A program made the translations under genes and the position numbers. From assembly GCA_001898485.1 (NCBI GenBank), contig MKTY01000021.1:34143-98142 (forward strand): 64,000 bases of DNA, written 5' to 3'. Shown here piece after piece: positions 36,927 to 44,664 of the stretch. The notes below the pieces were generated by a model. It was not told the origin of the DNA, made no database searches, and worked only from the letters and a program-made list of their open reading frames with translations. This DNA comes from Sphingobacteriales bacterium 46-32 (GTDB taxonomy: Bacteria; Bacteroidota; Bacteroidia; Chitinophagales; Chitinophagaceae). Positions within the stretch are counted from its first letter, which is position 1; each line of letters starts with the position of its first letter.

Positions 36927-37967
36927 ATGATCAAAGACCTGGTGCTGAAAGCTTTTTTTATTCCATTATTGGGTATTGGCCTTCCGTTGATGGCCGGCCT
37001 GATAACGTATGATCGTTATACATTACCCGAACTGATTGCTGCCAATCTTCTATTCATGATCACCTCACTGGTTATCTGGATAGGTTGTAATGCCATTCAC
37101 CGGCAGTTGCGTCCGCTATATCGCCCGCTACGACTGCCGCTTCCGCGTGTTTTGCTGATTTGTGCCATTTCTTCTGTATATGGAGCGCTTACAGGTGGTG
37201 CCGCTGCCTACCTGTGGCTTAGCTTTTCGCGCGAAGCACTGTCATGGAGTTCTATCTACCGTTTTCAGGGTGCCTGTGTAGTGGCAGTAGTCATCTTTAC
37301 TTTAGTGTATGAAGTCATTTTCCTTGGTAAAGAACGTGAGTTGGATACCAAAATAGTTGACCAGCTGGATAAGGAGCGTTCGCATGCCGAGTTGCAGGCA
37401 CTGCGCAACGAACTCGACCCTCATTTCATTTTTAATTCACTCAACACACTTAACCATCTTATTACCGGGCATCCCGAGGAGGCCTATCGCTTCAACAACC
37501 GGCTGGCACAGGTATATAAATATTTTCTGTTAAATAAAAACAAGGAACTTATCTCACTTAAAGAAGAACTGGAGTTTATACATAGCTATTTCTATCTGCT
37601 GCAGATCAGGCATGATGATAAGCTAAAACTGCAAACGCTTTCAGAATCGGTTGCAGAAACCGTACTGATACCGCCCTGCTCGCTGCAGGTACTGGTAGAA
37701 AATGCGATTAAGCATAATGAATTTTCTGAAAAAAATCCCCTGCTTATACGTGTGAAACTGGATGGGCCTTACCTGCATGTCAGCAACCGGATCAGGCCCA
37801 AACCTTATGCAGTCGATTCAACCGGCATTGGCCTGCGCAACCTGGGAGCACGCTATAAAATTCTTTTCAGTAAATCTATTTCTGTGGAAACCACCAATGA
37901 TGAATTTATTGTGAAACTACCATTATTAACCAAAACGGATCCGGGCTACCAACCGGAAACGCCCTAA
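36927..37967 (+). CDS. LytS-type sensor histidine kinase
   Basis: 346-aa membrane histidine kinase. Four transmembrane helices lie in residues ~6-135, with a short linker KERELDTKIVDQLDKERSHAELQALRNE, then the His_kinase domain with phospho-acceptor His166 in LDPHFIFNSLN, and the ATPase half with PCSLQVLVENAIKHNEF and GIGLRNLGARYKI. There is no periplasmic sensor domain, so the signal is probably read within the membrane part. ATG at 36927 is preferred to a TTG at 36906. It precedes the LytTR regulator by 12 bases, forming a two-component pair next to but divergent from susC. Confidence 0.9.
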   Translation: MIKDLVLKAFFIPLLGIGLPLMAGLITYDRYTLPELIAANLLFMITSLVIWIGCNAIHRQLRPLYRPLRLPLPRVLLICAISSVYGALTGGAAAYLWLSFSREALSWSSIYRFQGACVVAVVIFTLVYEVIFLGKERELDTKIVDQLDKERSHAELQALRNELDPHFIFNSLNTLNHLITGHPEEAYRFNNRLAQVYKYFLLNKNKELISLKEELEFIHSYFYLLQIRHDDKLKLQTLSESVAETVLIPPCSLQVLVENAIKHNEFSEKNPLLIRVKLDGPYLHVSNRIRPKPYAVDSTGIGLRNLGARYKILFSKSISVETTNDEFIVKLPLLTKTDPGYQPETP

Positions 37968-37979
37968 AAAACCTTTGCC

Positions 37980-38738
37980 ATGTTAAACGCTGTTATTATC
38001 GAAGACGAAAAACCTGCCCAGGAAAATCTCATCTCCACTTTATCTTCTCTGGCAGATGATGTGCTGGTGCAGGCACGGCTGAGCACTGTACGGGAAAGCA
38101 TTGAATTCCTGTCGCAGCAGCCCGATGTGGACCTCATCTTCAGTGACGTACAACTGAGTGATGGTCTTTCTTTCGAAATCTTCAACCAGGGGCATGTACG
38201 CACCCCTGTCATCTTCATCACCGGCTATGACGAGTTCATGATGAATGCCTTTGAATACAATGGCATCGACTACCTGCTGAAACCCGTAGACCGCGAAAGT
38301 CTGCGCAAAGCCCTTATCAAATACCGGATGCTGGAAAAACATTTCACCGATCATCATTCGCTCAAAAAAATGCTTCAGTATGTAGGTGATCACAAAAAGA
38401 AACGACTGCTGGTAAAGAAAGGTATGGAAAGCATTTCGCTTCGGCTCGATGATGTGGTGTTGTTTTACACAGAAAATAAAATCGTGTATGTAATAGACCG
38501 CTGGGGTAAGAAATACCTGTCTGATAAAAACCTGTCTGAACTGGAAGAGTGTCTCGATGAAAACAATTTTTTCCGGGCCAACAGGCAGTATATTATTAAT
38601 ATCAATTTCATCAGAAGCTTTAAGGCTTACGAAAAAGTGAAGCTGATTGTGGATCTGACTCTGCCGGAATTAAATCATTGCATTATCGTAAGCCAGGAAA
38701 TGGCTCCTCAATTCAGAGAGTGGATGCATAATGCCTGA
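37980..38738 (+). CDS. LytTR-family response regulator
   Basis: 252 aa: receiver domain (residues 1-120) with acidic pocket E8/D9, phosphorylation site Asp56 in DLIFSDVQLSD, and the conserved Lys in YLLKPVDRE; LytTR DNA-binding domain (about 145-245) with VLFYTENKIVYVIDRWGKKY and FFRANRQYIININFI. It acts with the LytS kinase just upstream. LytTR proteins bind direct repeats; no such site was confirmed near its likely targets. It ends exactly one base before the stop of the convergent LuxE-like gene. Confidence 0.9.
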   Translation: MLNAVIIEDEKPAQENLISTLSSLADDVLVQARLSTVRESIEFLSQQPDVDLIFSDVQLSDGLSFEIFNQGHVRTPVIFITGYDEFMMNAFEYNGIDYLLKPVDRESLRKALIKYRMLEKHFTDHHSLKKMLQYVGDHKKKRLLVKKGMESISLRLDDVVLFYTENKIVYVIDRWGKKYLSDKNLSELEECLDENNFFRANRQYIININFIRSFKAYEKVKLIVDLTLPELNHCIIVSQEMAPQFREWMHNA

Positions 38739-39740
38739 TCAGGCAGTGAGCAGACTGCAGCCACGCACATCGCTGTTGTCCAGACGGCCCAGTATTTCAA
38801 ACTGGCCGTTTGGATGCAGGCGTGCGGCATCATCTGTAGCAATAAAACAACAGGAGTCGATATTGGCCAGGTCAATTATATTAACCGCTCCGCTGCGTGG
38901 ACGGTCTGCCACTCCACGCCAGGGAAGCAATTGCAGGGGATCTTCTTCTTCGCGCAACAGCAGTTTCATCCAGGGAGGGGTTGAAAAAAGCCCATCAGCC
39001 TTCGCATAAGCCTGCGAAAACAGCTCTGTCATGCCATATTCTGAATGAATATCTTTTAGATTAAATGCATTTTTAAGGATTGCCTGTACTTCTGCGCGCA
39101 CCATTTCCTGCCGGCGCCCCTTCATACCCCCCGTTTCCAGGATGATGCTTTGCTGCAGCGGCAAAGCATGTGTGGCGGCAAAATCGAGCAGGGCAAAAGT
39201 GACCCCGATCAGCCATACCCGTTGCCCCTCCGCTTCGAGCCGGTTCAACAACCGGTGCAATTCATCAAACTCATGCAGATAAAAACCGCTGTCGGGATGT
39301 CCGCTGCGGGCAATCAGCTCATTAACCATATAAACCAGTGAAGACTGCCCCCTTTCAATATAAGAAGGCAGGAGTCCGATAATACAATAGTCTTTAACGT
39401 CACCATAAAAAAGCTCAAAACAACGCAAAAAGCTTTCTCTGTAAAGGGCAGGATCGCGAACCAGGTGCCGGCTGCTGACCATACCGGTAGTGCCGCTGCT
39501 TTCAAACTGCAATACCGGATCAAAATGGCCGGTACATACATTGTGGCTTTTAAAAAAACGGATGGGCAGAAAAGGAATCTCTTCCAGGCGCTGTACCTGG
39601 TCTGGCCGTACCCCCAACGCATCGGCAAAGCTGCGATACACAGGGTTTTGTGTATGCTGGTAACGGAATATCTCCAGTGCCAGGGCTTCAAAGCCCTCCT
39701 CTTTTACCGAAAAAATTTTATCGTTCCATTGACTTTTCAT
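38739..39740 (-). CDS. LuxE/PaaK-like acyl-protein synthetase
   Basis: 333-aa cytoplasmic acyl-adenylate-forming enzyme. It shows the family's core FESSGTTGMVSSRHLV (ATP-binding), the SEYGMTELFSQAY block and the C-terminal GAVNIIDLANIDSCCFIATDDAARL. LuxE activates fatty acids for reduction by LuxC in bioluminescence, but no luxC, luxD or luciferase gene is present. The stand-alone Bacteroidota versions are thought to activate an acid for a different product, which is unknown. Convergent with the LytTR gene with no gap between the stop codons. Confidence 0.78.
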   Translation of the reverse strand: MKSQWNDKIFSVKEEGFEALALEIFRYQHTQNPVYRSFADALGVRPDQVQRLEEIPFLPIRFFKSHNVCTGHFDPVLQFESSGTTGMVSSRHLVRDPALYRESFLRCFELFYGDVKDYCIIGLLPSYIERGQSSLVYMVNELIARSGHPDSGFYLHEFDELHRLLNRLEAEGQRVWLIGVTFALLDFAATHALPLQQSIILETGGMKGRRQEMVRAEVQAILKNAFNLKDIHSEYGMTELFSQAYAKADGLFSTPPWMKLLLREEEDPLQLLPWRGVADRPRSGAVNIIDLANIDSCCFIATDDAARLHPNGQFEILGRLDNSDVRGCSLLTA

Positions 39741-39767
39741 CTCGTCGGCCGGGCGTTGAAAAAAGAT

Positions 39768-39775
39768 TATATTTG
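39768..39775 (+). promoter_or_regulatory. Candidate -7 promoter element (TATATTTG)
   Basis: TATATTTG matches the Bacteroidetes -7 consensus TAnnTTTG exactly and lies 18 bases before the ATG of the small lipoprotein gene. A proper -33 TTTG at 19-21 bases was not found, so this is a weak assignment. Confidence 0.4.
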
Positions 39776-39793
39776 TTTTATTAATTGTGAGTT

Positions 39794-40237
39794 ATGAAGC
39801 TAATTCCGGTCTCCTTTATAGTTGCAGTAGCCCTGCTTGTAGCTGCATGTGGCAAAGATAAGTTTGAAACCAAGCCCAGGCTCGAAATAAAAGATTATAA
39901 TACCAAACAGGTAGGCCCGGGCACGACACTGCGTATCCGCCTCAACTTTTTCGACAAGGAAGGAGATCTGAACGAGGCTCCATTTACAGCAATCATCCGT
40001 CGTCAGAACCAATTACCGCTTGACCCCTCCCAGGATAAAACAGATACGCTTGTTTATACGTTGCCTGATTTCCCGAAAAAGGATAATGGTGAGATCAACT
40101 ACACACTTGAGTATGGCTTCCTGAAAGAAAGCACCGTTGAAAACGATACCATCCATATCCGTTTTTCGGTTGCAGACAGAAAAGGCAACCTGAGCGATAC
40201 CGTGGTAAGTGATCAGTTGGTGATACTTATGCCCTGA
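39794..40237 (+). CDS. Small hypothetical lipoprotein
   Basis: 147-aa predicted lipoprotein: signal peptide and lipobox LLVAAC with the cysteine near residue 19. The mature part is a single beta-rich domain (LRIRLNFFDKEGDLNEAPFTAIIRRQ, DTIHIRFSVADRKGNLSDTVVS), as in Ig-like lipoproteins of this phylum; no named family. It overlaps in spirit with the UbiA-like gene 4 bases downstream, so the two are probably cotranscribed. Confidence 0.65.
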   Translation: MKLIPVSFIVAVALLVAACGKDKFETKPRLEIKDYNTKQVGPGTTLRIRLNFFDKEGDLNEAPFTAIIRRQNQLPLDPSQDKTDTLVYTLPDFPKKDNGEINYTLEYGFLKESTVENDTIHIRFSVADRKGNLSDTVVSDQLVILMP

Positions 40238-40241
40238 TATC

Positions 40242-41087
40242 ATGCGGCTGCTACGCCATTTATTTCACTTCTTTATTTACAGCAATCTCTTTATTGCCGG
40301 TTGTGCTGTGCTTATGGCCTGGCAGACCTGTCTGTTACTGCTCGATGGCACCATTCCGGCGCACCTGCTTCCTTTTATTTTTTCTGCTACTATTTGCAGC
40401 TATAGCTTTCATTGGTACCTGAGTGCCGATGCAGGCGAGGATTCGCCGCGTCTTCGCTGGTTGCGGCAATACCGTTGGCTGCATATGGTCTTATTCATCA
40501 TGGGGCTTGCTGGCAGCATCTATTACGGCATTTACCTCATCGATCACTGGCTATGGCTGCTGGTTACCGCTTTTATTACCTTTCTTTATTCAGCTCCTAA
40601 AATCCCCCTACCTGTATTCAGGTGGCTGCGGCGGGTCGCACTGGGCAAAACCATTTTTCTGGCATTGGTATGGACGCACGTTACCAGTATACTGCCTCCA
40701 CTTATGGCAGGAGTACACTGGCAGCCAGCCTTCACCCTCTTTGCCCTATCCCGCTTTTTTCTCATTTATCCTATCTGTATTCTCTTTGATTACCGCGATA
40801 GGGAATATGACCGCAGTATTGGCATCCGCAGCCTCATTACCTGGATGAGTGATAAAGCCATCCGGCAATTGTTTATAGTTTGTATATCACTGTTTTTTAT
40901 ATGGACGGGCCTGCTGGCCGTCTGTGGTTGGCCGCTTTCCACCCTACTGCTACTCGCCATTCCGGGAATTATCACTTTTTTCCTTTATTCCTATGCCAGC
41001 AAAAATTTTTCCGACACATTATATTATTTCGCCCTGGATGGACTCATGGCCCTTTCCGCGTTGTTGAGCTGGTGCTTGCATTTCTAA
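40242..41087 (+). CDS. UbiA-like prenyltransferase-fold membrane protein
   Basis: 281-aa inner-membrane protein with about eight hydrophobic helices. The second acidic motif of UbiA enzymes is clear: ILFDYRDREYDRSIGIRSL (around residue 183). The first motif, normally NDxxD, is not conserved; the matching loop reads WYLSADAGEDSPRLRW. If active it would transfer a prenyl group in lipid or quinone metabolism, but the missing first Asp pair makes catalysis uncertain. Starts 4 bases after the lipoprotein stop. Confidence 0.65.
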   Translation: MRLLRHLFHFFIYSNLFIAGCAVLMAWQTCLLLLDGTIPAHLLPFIFSATICSYSFHWYLSADAGEDSPRLRWLRQYRWLHMVLFIMGLAGSIYYGIYLIDHWLWLLVTAFITFLYSAPKIPLPVFRWLRRVALGKTIFLALVWTHVTSILPPLMAGVHWQPAFTLFALSRFFLIYPICILFDYRDREYDRSIGIRSLITWMSDKAIRQLFIVCISLFFIWTGLLAVCGWPLSTLLLLAIPGIITFFLYSYASKNFSDTLYYFALDGLMALSALLSWCLHF

Positions 41088-41276
41088 ATATTTTCCAAAA
41101 AAATAAGGTCATGCAATAAGTGGCTTCTTTTGGACATTATGACTGTGAACAACTTTTTGTGACAGCAAAAACACTTGTAGCACAAAAATTGTTACTGGAA
41201 AAGGAATCCGTCCCGGGTATTTCATTGCTGGGTGGATCAGGACAACAGCATCAACTTACTATTCTAACAGCGCCTT

Positions 41277-41555
41277 ATGCAAATACATTTCACTAAAGTG
41301 GTTCATTTTACCCGATTGATTAAAGCTGGTGGCCGGCTTCGTGAGTTTAACTTCCGCAAGTTGCGCCAGCTGGAGGAGGATATTTTTTCGGTAGACACGG
41401 TAGATGACCGGGGCAATCGCATCATATTTTATATGCATAAGCGCAATACTACCCACTGGACTATCATTCCTCAGCCCCTTCCCGCCTGGATTACGGACAA
41501 TGAGTCCAAGCTCAGCGAGGAAATTGAGGCCGAACTGCAACAAGTGGGGGGCTAA
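41277..41555 (+). CDS. Conserved small protein of unknown function
   Basis: 92 aa, soluble, with charged beta-like strands (FTRLIKAGGRLREFNFRKL; NRIIFYMHKRNTTHWTIIPQ) and an acidic C-terminus (SKLSEEIEAELQQ). It has the composition of a real protein and a plausible ATG, but no family was recognised. It is followed 62 bases later by the phosphatase lipoprotein gene on the same strand. A GTG-started 58-codon frame upstream (41120-41296) overlaps its start. Confidence 0.55.
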   Translation: MQIHFTKVVHFTRLIKAGGRLREFNFRKLRQLEEDIFSVDTVDDRGNRIIFYMHKRNTTHWTIIPQPLPAWITDNESKLSEEIEAELQQVGG

Positions 41556-41617
41556 GCCCTTAACCTTCCCGAATCAGTATCTTGCAGAAAATTGGGAAAA
41601 CCTTAAATTTTCTGCAT

Positions 41618-42412
41618 ATGAAGCATTTATCCCTTATCGCCCTGCTGTTTCTGCTGGCCTGCGGTTCTTCACGTCAGGCTACGAAAGTGCAGCCTGCCAG
41701 TACCCTGGTAGTCGATGGCAAAATATGGTCATCTGCCTTTCAGCAGCGTGCAGCCGAATATAAAGCGCTTTGTATTCAGGCTTTTTACCTGGCCCGCATC
41801 CAGATAGAGCAGTTGCCTGCCGCAACAGGTAAACCGCGTGCCATTATTACCGATATCGACGAAACATTTCTCGACAATAGCCCTTATGCTGTACATCAGG
41901 CTTTTCAGGGCAAAGACTATGAAGCAGACAGCTGGCATGCCTGGACAGCCCGCGCCGAAGCCGACACACTGGCCGGAGCACTCTCATTTTTCAAGTATGC
42001 CGCCGCAAAAGGCATTGATATCTTTTACGTAACTAACAGGGATGAGGTGGAACGCGCCGGCACACTGCGCAATCTGCAGCGCTTTGGATTTCCGCAATCG
42101 ACCGATGATCATTTATTGTTACGACAAACCTCGTCGAGTAAAGAAAGCCGCCGGCTGCAGATTGCCCGTACACATGATATAGTAATGCTGCTGGGTGATA
42201 ACCTGGCCGACTTCAGTGACCTTTTTGATAAAAAGACAGAAGCAGAACGCAATGCGGGCGTAGATGCACTGCGCGCCAGTTTTGGCTCACGTTTTATCGT
42301 ACTACCCAATGCTAATTATGGTGGCTGGGAAGATGCCATTTATCAAAATAGCCGAAACTGGACACCTGCGCAAAAAGATTCGTTGCTACGAGCCGGCCTG
42401 CGTAACTATTAA
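41618..42412 (+). CDS. Lipoprotein e(P4)-type acid phosphatase (5'-nucleotidase)
   Basis: 264-aa outer-membrane-type lipoprotein phosphatase of the HAD superfamily. Lipobox LLAC with Cys15; HAD motif 1 IITDIDETFLDN with Asp79 and Asp81; motif 2 region IDIFYVTNRDEVERAGT; motif 4 LLGDNLADFSD. Haemophilus e(P4) releases nucleosides from nucleotides and takes part in haem and NAD use; here a scavenging role for nucleotides is likely. The ATG at 41618 is chosen over one at 41582 because it begins the signal peptide. Confidence 0.88.
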   Translation: MKHLSLIALLFLLACGSSRQATKVQPASTLVVDGKIWSSAFQQRAAEYKALCIQAFYLARIQIEQLPAATGKPRAIITDIDETFLDNSPYAVHQAFQGKDYEADSWHAWTARAEADTLAGALSFFKYAAAKGIDIFYVTNRDEVERAGTLRNLQRFGFPQSTDDHLLLRQTSSSKESRRLQIARTHDIVMLLGDNLADFSDLFDKKTEAERNAGVDALRASFGSRFIVLPNANYGGWEDAIYQNSRNWTPAQKDSLLRAGLRNY

Positions 42413-42475
42413 ACACTGGCGGTATTCAGGAGATTGATAACTTTGAGTCATTGTATTACAACCGTTACTTTTTAC

Positions 42476-43267
42476 ATGATTCAGGCATATAATTTCCTTG
42501 CATCCTGGCAACTGTTTCCCGAAAAAGGTACCTATGAATGGGGTGACCGCCCATTAAGCGGCCTGTATAAAATCAGTGCCCCCGAAGGGCGTAAAGAATT
42601 ACAGATCGAGCAAAACTGGGTAAACCTCGAACATCAGGCCTTCGGTACCAACTATACCCTGGAAGCCTCACCCGGTCTGCAGCCCTTTACACACCCTGAA
42701 ATGGCCGATGAGGTACAACTGCACTTTGCAGACAGTATACGCTTCGAAGTTCATTTTTATAAAAAAGGCGAAGCATCCCTGCACGTGGTGCATGAAATAA
42801 TGCCCAACGGATACCTTCGTATTCAGCAGCAGGGAAAACGGGATGATGGCAGCGATTATATCAACACTGAATATTATCACAAGCAGTTAAGCGTACTCCC
42901 TTATTCCGCCTCCGTTGCCGGAGCGGTAATACGCCCCAATGAAGAAGGCCTCATCCGCCATAAGGCACTCACCGCTATGGAAGAGCAGACCAATATGCAA
43001 CTGGAGCAGATCCGCAAGCAGATCGAATTGCTGGCCCTGCAGGCACAGGAAATACAAAAACGTAAGGAGTTGTCTATGATGATCTACAATGCCCGCCTGT
43101 CCTTTAAACCTAATATTGGTCAGGTATATTATTTATACGAAAAAAAGGATGGCAGTCACCTGCTATCACTGGTATCACCCAAAGAATGGGGTACGAGCGG
43201 CCCTTTTAGTAAATTTGTTGCAGGCGTAAAACTCCTGGCCGATCACACCTGGGTAGAGATCAATTAA
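42476..43267 (+). CDS. DUF2452 family protein
   Basis: 263-aa cytoplasmic protein. The C-terminal 100 residues carry the DUF2452 signature: GLIRHKALTAMEEQTNMQLEQ, then a coiled-coil-like RKQIELLALQAQEIQKRKEL, and LSFKPNIGQVYYLYEKKDG followed by LLSLVSPKEWG. The N-terminal half, beginning IQAYNFLASWQLFPEKGTYEWGD, is beta-rich and not part of the DUF. No function is known. The start at 42476 was chosen over 42434 because the frame upstream has no family features. It is followed by the SET-domain gene 29 bases later. Confidence 0.75.
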   Translation: MIQAYNFLASWQLFPEKGTYEWGDRPLSGLYKISAPEGRKELQIEQNWVNLEHQAFGTNYTLEASPGLQPFTHPEMADEVQLHFADSIRFEVHFYKKGEASLHVVHEIMPNGYLRIQQQGKRDDGSDYINTEYYHKQLSVLPYSASVAGAVIRPNEEGLIRHKALTAMEEQTNMQLEQIRKQIELLALQAQEIQKRKELSMMIYNARLSFKPNIGQVYYLYEKKDGSHLLSLVSPKEWGTSGPFSKFVAGVKLLADHTWVEIN

Positions 43268-43296
43268 CAGCACCGCAATTACACCAAATATAAACG

Positions 43297-43713
43297 ATGA
43301 AAGATCTTAATTTCCCTTTACAAATCCGCAAAAGCCGTATTGCCGGTAAGGGCGCATTTACCAGTAAAGCCATTCCTGCACGACGCAAGCTGGGCAATAT
43401 GGGTGGCGAAATCATTTCTTATAAAGAAGCACAGAAACGTGTGAGGCTTCAGCCCAATAATGTGCTGTTTATGGTTGAATTTGATAATGAAGATATCGCA
43501 CTCGATGCCAGCGTCAACAGCAATGCGCTGCGCTATATCAATCACTCCTGCGACCCCAATACCTTTATGCGCCGTGCATACCGCAAAGTAGAGTTTTACA
43601 CGCTGCGTGCGGTTCGCTCCGGAGAAGAACTTACCTGCGACTATGGCGAAACACATCATGAAGGCAAGCTACCCTGCCGCTGCGGTGCAACCAATTGCCG
43701 CGGTTTCATTTAA
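43297..43713 (+). CDS. SET-domain protein-lysine N-methyltransferase
   Basis: 138-aa single SET-domain protein. The S-adenosylmethionine and lysine-site motifs are present: GKGAFTSKAIPARRK near the N-terminus, ALRYINHSCDPNTFM (the NHS-CDPN motif), ELTCDYGE, and the post-SET cysteine cluster LPCRCGATNCRGFI. Bacterial SET proteins are less common than eukaryotic ones; substrates may be ribosomal or DNA-binding proteins. Which lysine is methylated cannot be told. 36 bases upstream of pdxJ on the same strand. Confidence 0.88.
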   Translation: MKDLNFPLQIRKSRIAGKGAFTSKAIPARRKLGNMGGEIISYKEAQKRVRLQPNNVLFMVEFDNEDIALDASVNSNALRYINHSCDPNTFMRRAYRKVEFYTLRAVRSGEELTCDYGETHHEGKLPCRCGATNCRGFI

Positions 43714-43749
43714 ACACTTATCATCCTGCTTCACATCAATATCTGAGTC

Positions 43750-44469
43750 ATGACAAAGCTTTCCGTTAATATCAATAAAATAGCTACCCTCCGCAATTCA
43801 CGGGGCGGAGACAACCCTAATGTACTGCAGGCTGCCAAAGACGTGCAGGCTTTTGGCGCAGATGGTGTAACCGTGCATCCACGTCCTGATGAACGGCATA
43901 TCCGCTACCAGGATGTACGTGATATAAGCGGCATCATCACCACCGAATTTAATATTGAAGGCAACTGTACAGAACAGAAATTTATCGACCTGGTACTGGA
44001 AGTTCGCCCTCAGCAGGTGACCCTGGTACCCGATGCACTGGGACAACTCACCTCAGACCATGGATGGAATACAATTACCCATGGCGATTACCTCCGCGAA
44101 ATCATTCCCGTCTTTCAACGGGCAGGAATCCGTGTTTCTATCTTTGTTGATCCTGTAGTGGAAATGGTAGAAGGCGCTGCAGCTACAGGCACAGACCGTA
44201 TTGAACTATATACAGAAGGTTATGCCCGAGTATATGCTGCAGGCGATCATAAAGCCGCTGTGACTCCCTATGTGGCAGCAGCCGAAAAAGCCCGCGAACT
44301 GCATCTTGGCCTTAATGCCGGACATGATCTTGACCTGCACAATCTTCACTACTTCCGCCAGCATATTCCCTGGCTCGACGAGGTAAGCATTGGCCATGCA
44401 CTGATTTGCGATGCACTCTACCTCGGGCTGGAGAATACAGTACAATTGTATAAAAGGCAGTTGAAGTAA
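43750..44469 (+). CDS. pdxJ: Pyridoxine 5'-phosphate synthase
   Basis: Joins 1-deoxyxylulose 5-phosphate and 1-amino-acetone 3-phosphate to give pyridoxine 5'-phosphate in the DXP-dependent vitamin B6 pathway. 239 aa, the usual length. Typical blocks are SVNINKIATLRNSRGGDNPN, GADGVTVHPRPDERHI, NIEGN, VTLVPD, LGLNAGHDLDL, and VSIGHALICDALY at the C-terminus. No pdxA is in the window. The gene ends at a strong hairpin shared with the convergent giant gene. Confidence 0.96.
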   Translation: MTKLSVNINKIATLRNSRGGDNPNVLQAAKDVQAFGADGVTVHPRPDERHIRYQDVRDISGIITTEFNIEGNCTEQKFIDLVLEVRPQQVTLVPDALGQLTSDHGWNTITHGDYLREIIPVFQRAGIRVSIFVDPVVEMVEGAAATGTDRIELYTEGYARVYAAGDHKAAVTPYVAAAEKARELHLGLNAGHDLDLHNLHYFRQHIPWLDEVSIGHALICDALYLGLENTVQLYKRQLK

Positions 44470-44476
44470 GAATACT

Positions 44477-44545
44477 GGTTTGAAAATTTGAGGATCTGAA
44501 GATGGCGGGAGAGAATGTGCTGATGTGCTGATATTTTTCAAAAAC
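44477..44545. repeat. Third copy of the dispersed TTTGAAAATTTG / GTGCTGATGTGC motifs
   Basis: Contains GGTTTGAAAATTTGAGGATC and, further on, AATGTGCTGATGTGCTGAT, as in the inverted-repeat arms around 7020 and 15600, but without the MITE-like element. Confidence 0.7.
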
Positions 44546-44587
44546 CTACCCCATACCTTTCACCTTTTCTCCTCTACCCTTTACCTT

Positions 44588-44627
44588 AAATGAGTAGTCC
44601 CGCGATGTATCGCGGGACTACTCATTT
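44588..44627. terminator. Bidirectional hairpin terminator
   Basis: Perfect 19-base arms around a two-base loop: AAATGAGTAGTCCCGCGAT (44588-44606), GT, ATCGCGGGACTACTCATTT (44609-44627). It lies between the convergent pdxJ and the giant secreted-protein gene and can end transcription in both directions; the short loop makes the DNA itself a near-perfect cruciform. Confidence 0.8.
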
Positions 44628-44664
44628 AATCCTTACTTAAAACTTATAACTTAACACTTACAAC

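Noticed and set aside
41120..41296. GTG-started 58-codon frame before the 92-aa protein
   Set aside because: It overlaps the next start, has no clear ribosome site and no recognisable domain; not enough to call a gene.
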